Source: Anaerolineae bacterium
GTDB taxonomy: Bacteria; Chloroflexota; Anaerolineae; B4-G1
Reading direction: 5' to 3'
Assembly (NCBI GenBank): GCA_030620125.1
Contig: JAUXFI010000091.1
Span: 1-7,746 of the forward strand
DNA length: 7,746 nucleotides
Shown here piece by piece: positions 6,380 through 7,746 of this stretch. The notes under the pieces were generated by a model. It was given only the letters and a program-made list of their open reading frames with translations, was not told the DNA's origin and made no database searches. How positions within the stretch are numbered: the first letter of the stretch is position 1; every line of letters starts with the position of its first letter. The position numbers and the translations under genes were made by a program.

Positions 6380-7489
6380 ATGTTCAAACAAGAAGACTTG
6401 CATGAACTGGCAGCGTATCAGGCTCAGACGCCGGTATTGAGCGTCTACTTGAACGTTGACCCGACAGAACAGACGACGGATGAGTACAAACTGGCGCTGC
6501 GGCATATGCTGAAACACGCGGATGGATTGGCCGCGCCGGCAGATACGGCGGCCGTGGAACGATTCTTCGATCACGAGTATGATTGGTCAGGCCGGGGGGT
6601 GGTCGTCTTCTCTTGTGCCGAAGAAGAGTTCTGGCACTCGTATGCCCTGGCCATTCCTGTTGCTTCTGGTGTGACGGTGGCCGGCAGACCCTACGTCTGG
6701 CCGCTGGCGGCGCTGTTGGATATCTATGGCAGTTACCTGGTGGCAATGGTAGACCAGCAAGAGATGCGCTTGTTACTTTTCGGAATGGGCGAGTTGCAGG
6801 TCAGTGATGGATACGTAGGAGAGGAAGTACGCAAGTTGAAGAAAGGGCGCGGCTCGTCAGGAGGGCCAGGGCGTCGAGGTGGCGCTCCCATTTCGAGCCA
6901 GCGCGGGAAGGAGATAGCGCAGCGCAATATCCGCGAGGCGGTCAAGGTGATCGAGCGTTTCTGCCGTCAGCATGATCCACAGCGCCTCATTATCGTCGGC
7001 GCCGAGCCGATGGTGGCCCAGTTTCGTGAGGAGTTGCCCAAAGCATTGCAGGGCAAGGTGATCGGCTCGTTCAGCGCCGGTATGAACGCTCTGGAGCCAG
7101 AGATACGCGAGCGCTCGTTGGAGATTCTGCAGCAGGTGGAAGAGGAACGCAAGATGGCCCTGGTGGATGCGGTATTCACGGCGGCGGCAAAGGGGCGTGG
7201 TGGCGTCATCCGCCTGGCCGATACGCTCGGCGCGGCCCACGAGGGCCGTATCCAGACGCTGGTGGTCGCCCGCGACTACCACCAGCCGGGTTATCAGTGC
7301 TGCAATTGTGCTTATATCACCGACCAAGCTTTGCAGGCCTGCCCCTTCTGTGGCAGTGAGGTCGCAGAAATCCCCGATGCGGCCGAGGCGCTGGTGAGGA
7401 AGGTGATCGAAGACGGCGGCAAGGTGGAGGTGGTGGACGAGCACCCCAAGATCGCAGAGTTCGGCGTGGGGGCGCTGTTGAGGTATTAG
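6380..7489 (+). CDS. Bacterial archaeo-eukaryotic release factor-like protein (baeRF / Vms1-like)
   Basis: This 369-residue protein has the layout of eRF1/Pelota domains 2 and 3. The N-terminal part (1-115) opens with a strand LSVYLNVDP as in other bacterial members. A domain-2 RNase H-like fold (about 116-235) includes the loop SSGGPGRRGGAPISSQRGKEIAQRN (159-183), aligned by eye with the GGQ loop, where alanine 169 replaces glutamine. The L7Ae-like domain 3 (about 240-369) ends in FGVGALLRY, like the eRF1/Pelota end. It carries a zinc ribbon C307-x2-C310 and C321-x2-C324. Known relatives bind the ribosome and hydrolyse or rescue peptidyl-tRNA, and many bacterial families have altered GGQ loops. 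The start at 6380 has AAAGGGG 7 nt upstream. A ribosome-rescue or quality-control role is inferred from the family and from the chaperone/protease neighbours. The exact subfamily is uncertain. Confidence 0.8.
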   Translation: MFKQEDLHELAAYQAQTPVLSVYLNVDPTEQTTDEYKLALRHMLKHADGLAAPADTAAVERFFDHEYDWSGRGVVVFSCAEEEFWHSYALAIPVASGVTVAGRPYVWPLAALLDIYGSYLVAMVDQQEMRLLLFGMGELQVSDGYVGEEVRKLKKGRGSSGGPGRRGGAPISSQRGKEIAQRNIREAVKVIERFCRQHDPQRLIIVGAEPMVAQFREELPKALQGKVIGSFSAGMNALEPEIRERSLEILQQVEEERKMALVDAVFTAAAKGRGGVIRLADTLGAAHEGRIQTLVVARDYHQPGYQCCNCAYITDQALQACPFCGSEVAEIPDAAEALVRKVIEDGGKVEVVDEHPKIAEFGVGALLRY

Positions 7490-7533
7490 GGCGCAGATGC
7501 AGGACAGTAACGGATCGGGGGGATTGTTGAGCA

Positions 7534-7746
7534 ATGATGAGACTGGATCGTTTCACCGAGCGCGCGCAGGATGCTGCCCAACGGGCAGTCGAGGTCATGT
7601 CGCGCTACGGGCATACGCAGGTTGACGTTGAGCATATCCTGGTGGCGCTGCTGGAACAGCCGGAGGGTGTCATTCCGCAGATTCTGGAACGGCTGGGGGC
7701 GGACGTCAACATGGTGCAACAACGCCTCGATGATGTGCTGAGAGAC
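7534..7746 (+). CDS. ClpB/ClpC-type AAA+ chaperone, N-terminal end (runs off the right edge)
   Basis: These are the first 71 residues of a Clp/Hsp100 ATPase. The sequence MMRLDRFTERAQDAAQRAVE, then SRYGHTQVDVEHILVALLEQPEG and ILERLGADVNMVQQRLDDVL, matches the first repeat and start of the second in the Clp N domain, which receives substrates or adaptors. Full-length proteins of this type are hexameric unfoldases of about 800-870 residues. ClpB disaggregates with DnaK, while ClpC feeds ClpP. The diagnostic middle domain and ClpP-binding loop lie outside the window, so the two cannot be told apart. The start is ATG at 7534 (or the adjacent ATG at 7537), with GGGGGGA about 10 nt upstream. It follows the release-factor-like gene by 44 nt without a terminator, so it is probably in the same operon. 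Confidence 0.88.
   Translation, partial: MMRLDRFTERAQDAAQRAVEVMSRYGHTQVDVEHILVALLEQPEGVIPQILERLGADVNMVQQRLDDVLRD

Overview
The window is GC-rich bacterial DNA, roughly high-50s percent GC by eye. Start sites carry strong AGGAGG-type ribosome binding sites, and promoters are sigma-70-like with 17-bp spacers. Protein styles suggest Chloroflexota, perhaps Anaerolineae or a relative: a class II J-protein with a WQQWQ linker, an HtrA lipoprotein with one PDZ domain, an archaeo-eukaryotic release-factor-like protein beside a Clp ATPase, and an L25 with a long acidic tail. This assignment is inference from family resemblance, not a search.

Left part (1-1981). A SWIM-zinc-finger SNF2 helicase enters from the left edge on the minus strand (1-801). 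A divergent promoter region (802-952) separates it from a plus-strand toxin-antitoxin module. The module is a DUF104/AF2212-like antitoxin (953-1192) overlapping a PemK/MazF-like toxin (1189-1545) by four bases. An unrecognised 138-residue ORF follows (1565-1981).

Middle (2034-4009). A YegS/BmrU-type diacylglycerol or lipid kinase lies on the minus strand (2034-2984). It is divergent from a ribosomal protein L25/Ctc gene (3285-3950) that ends in a clear intrinsic terminator. The region between them holds two divergent promoters and two related near-palindromes around TTGCAA.

Right part (4052-7746). A consensus-like promoter starts a plus-strand run of protein-quality-control genes. A DnaJ/CbpA-type co-chaperone comes first, then an HtrA/Deg serine protease lipoprotein 1 nt later. 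Next is a bacterial homologue of archaeo-eukaryotic release factors (baeRF/Vms1-like) with a degenerate GGQ loop and a zinc ribbon. The start of a ClpB/ClpC-type AAA+ gene runs off the right edge. No terminator is seen between these genes, so they may be one transcript linking chaperoning, envelope proteolysis, ribosome rescue and unfolding.

The most notable observation is an in-frame TGA at codon 91 of the J-protein gene (4389-4391). It separates an intact J domain from an intact, same-frame C-terminal substrate-binding domain, at a position where tryptophan is expected. The second is the release-factor-like protein, whose catalytic-loop glutamine appears to be replaced by alanine. I see no CRISPR array, tRNA, rRNA or transposase gene.
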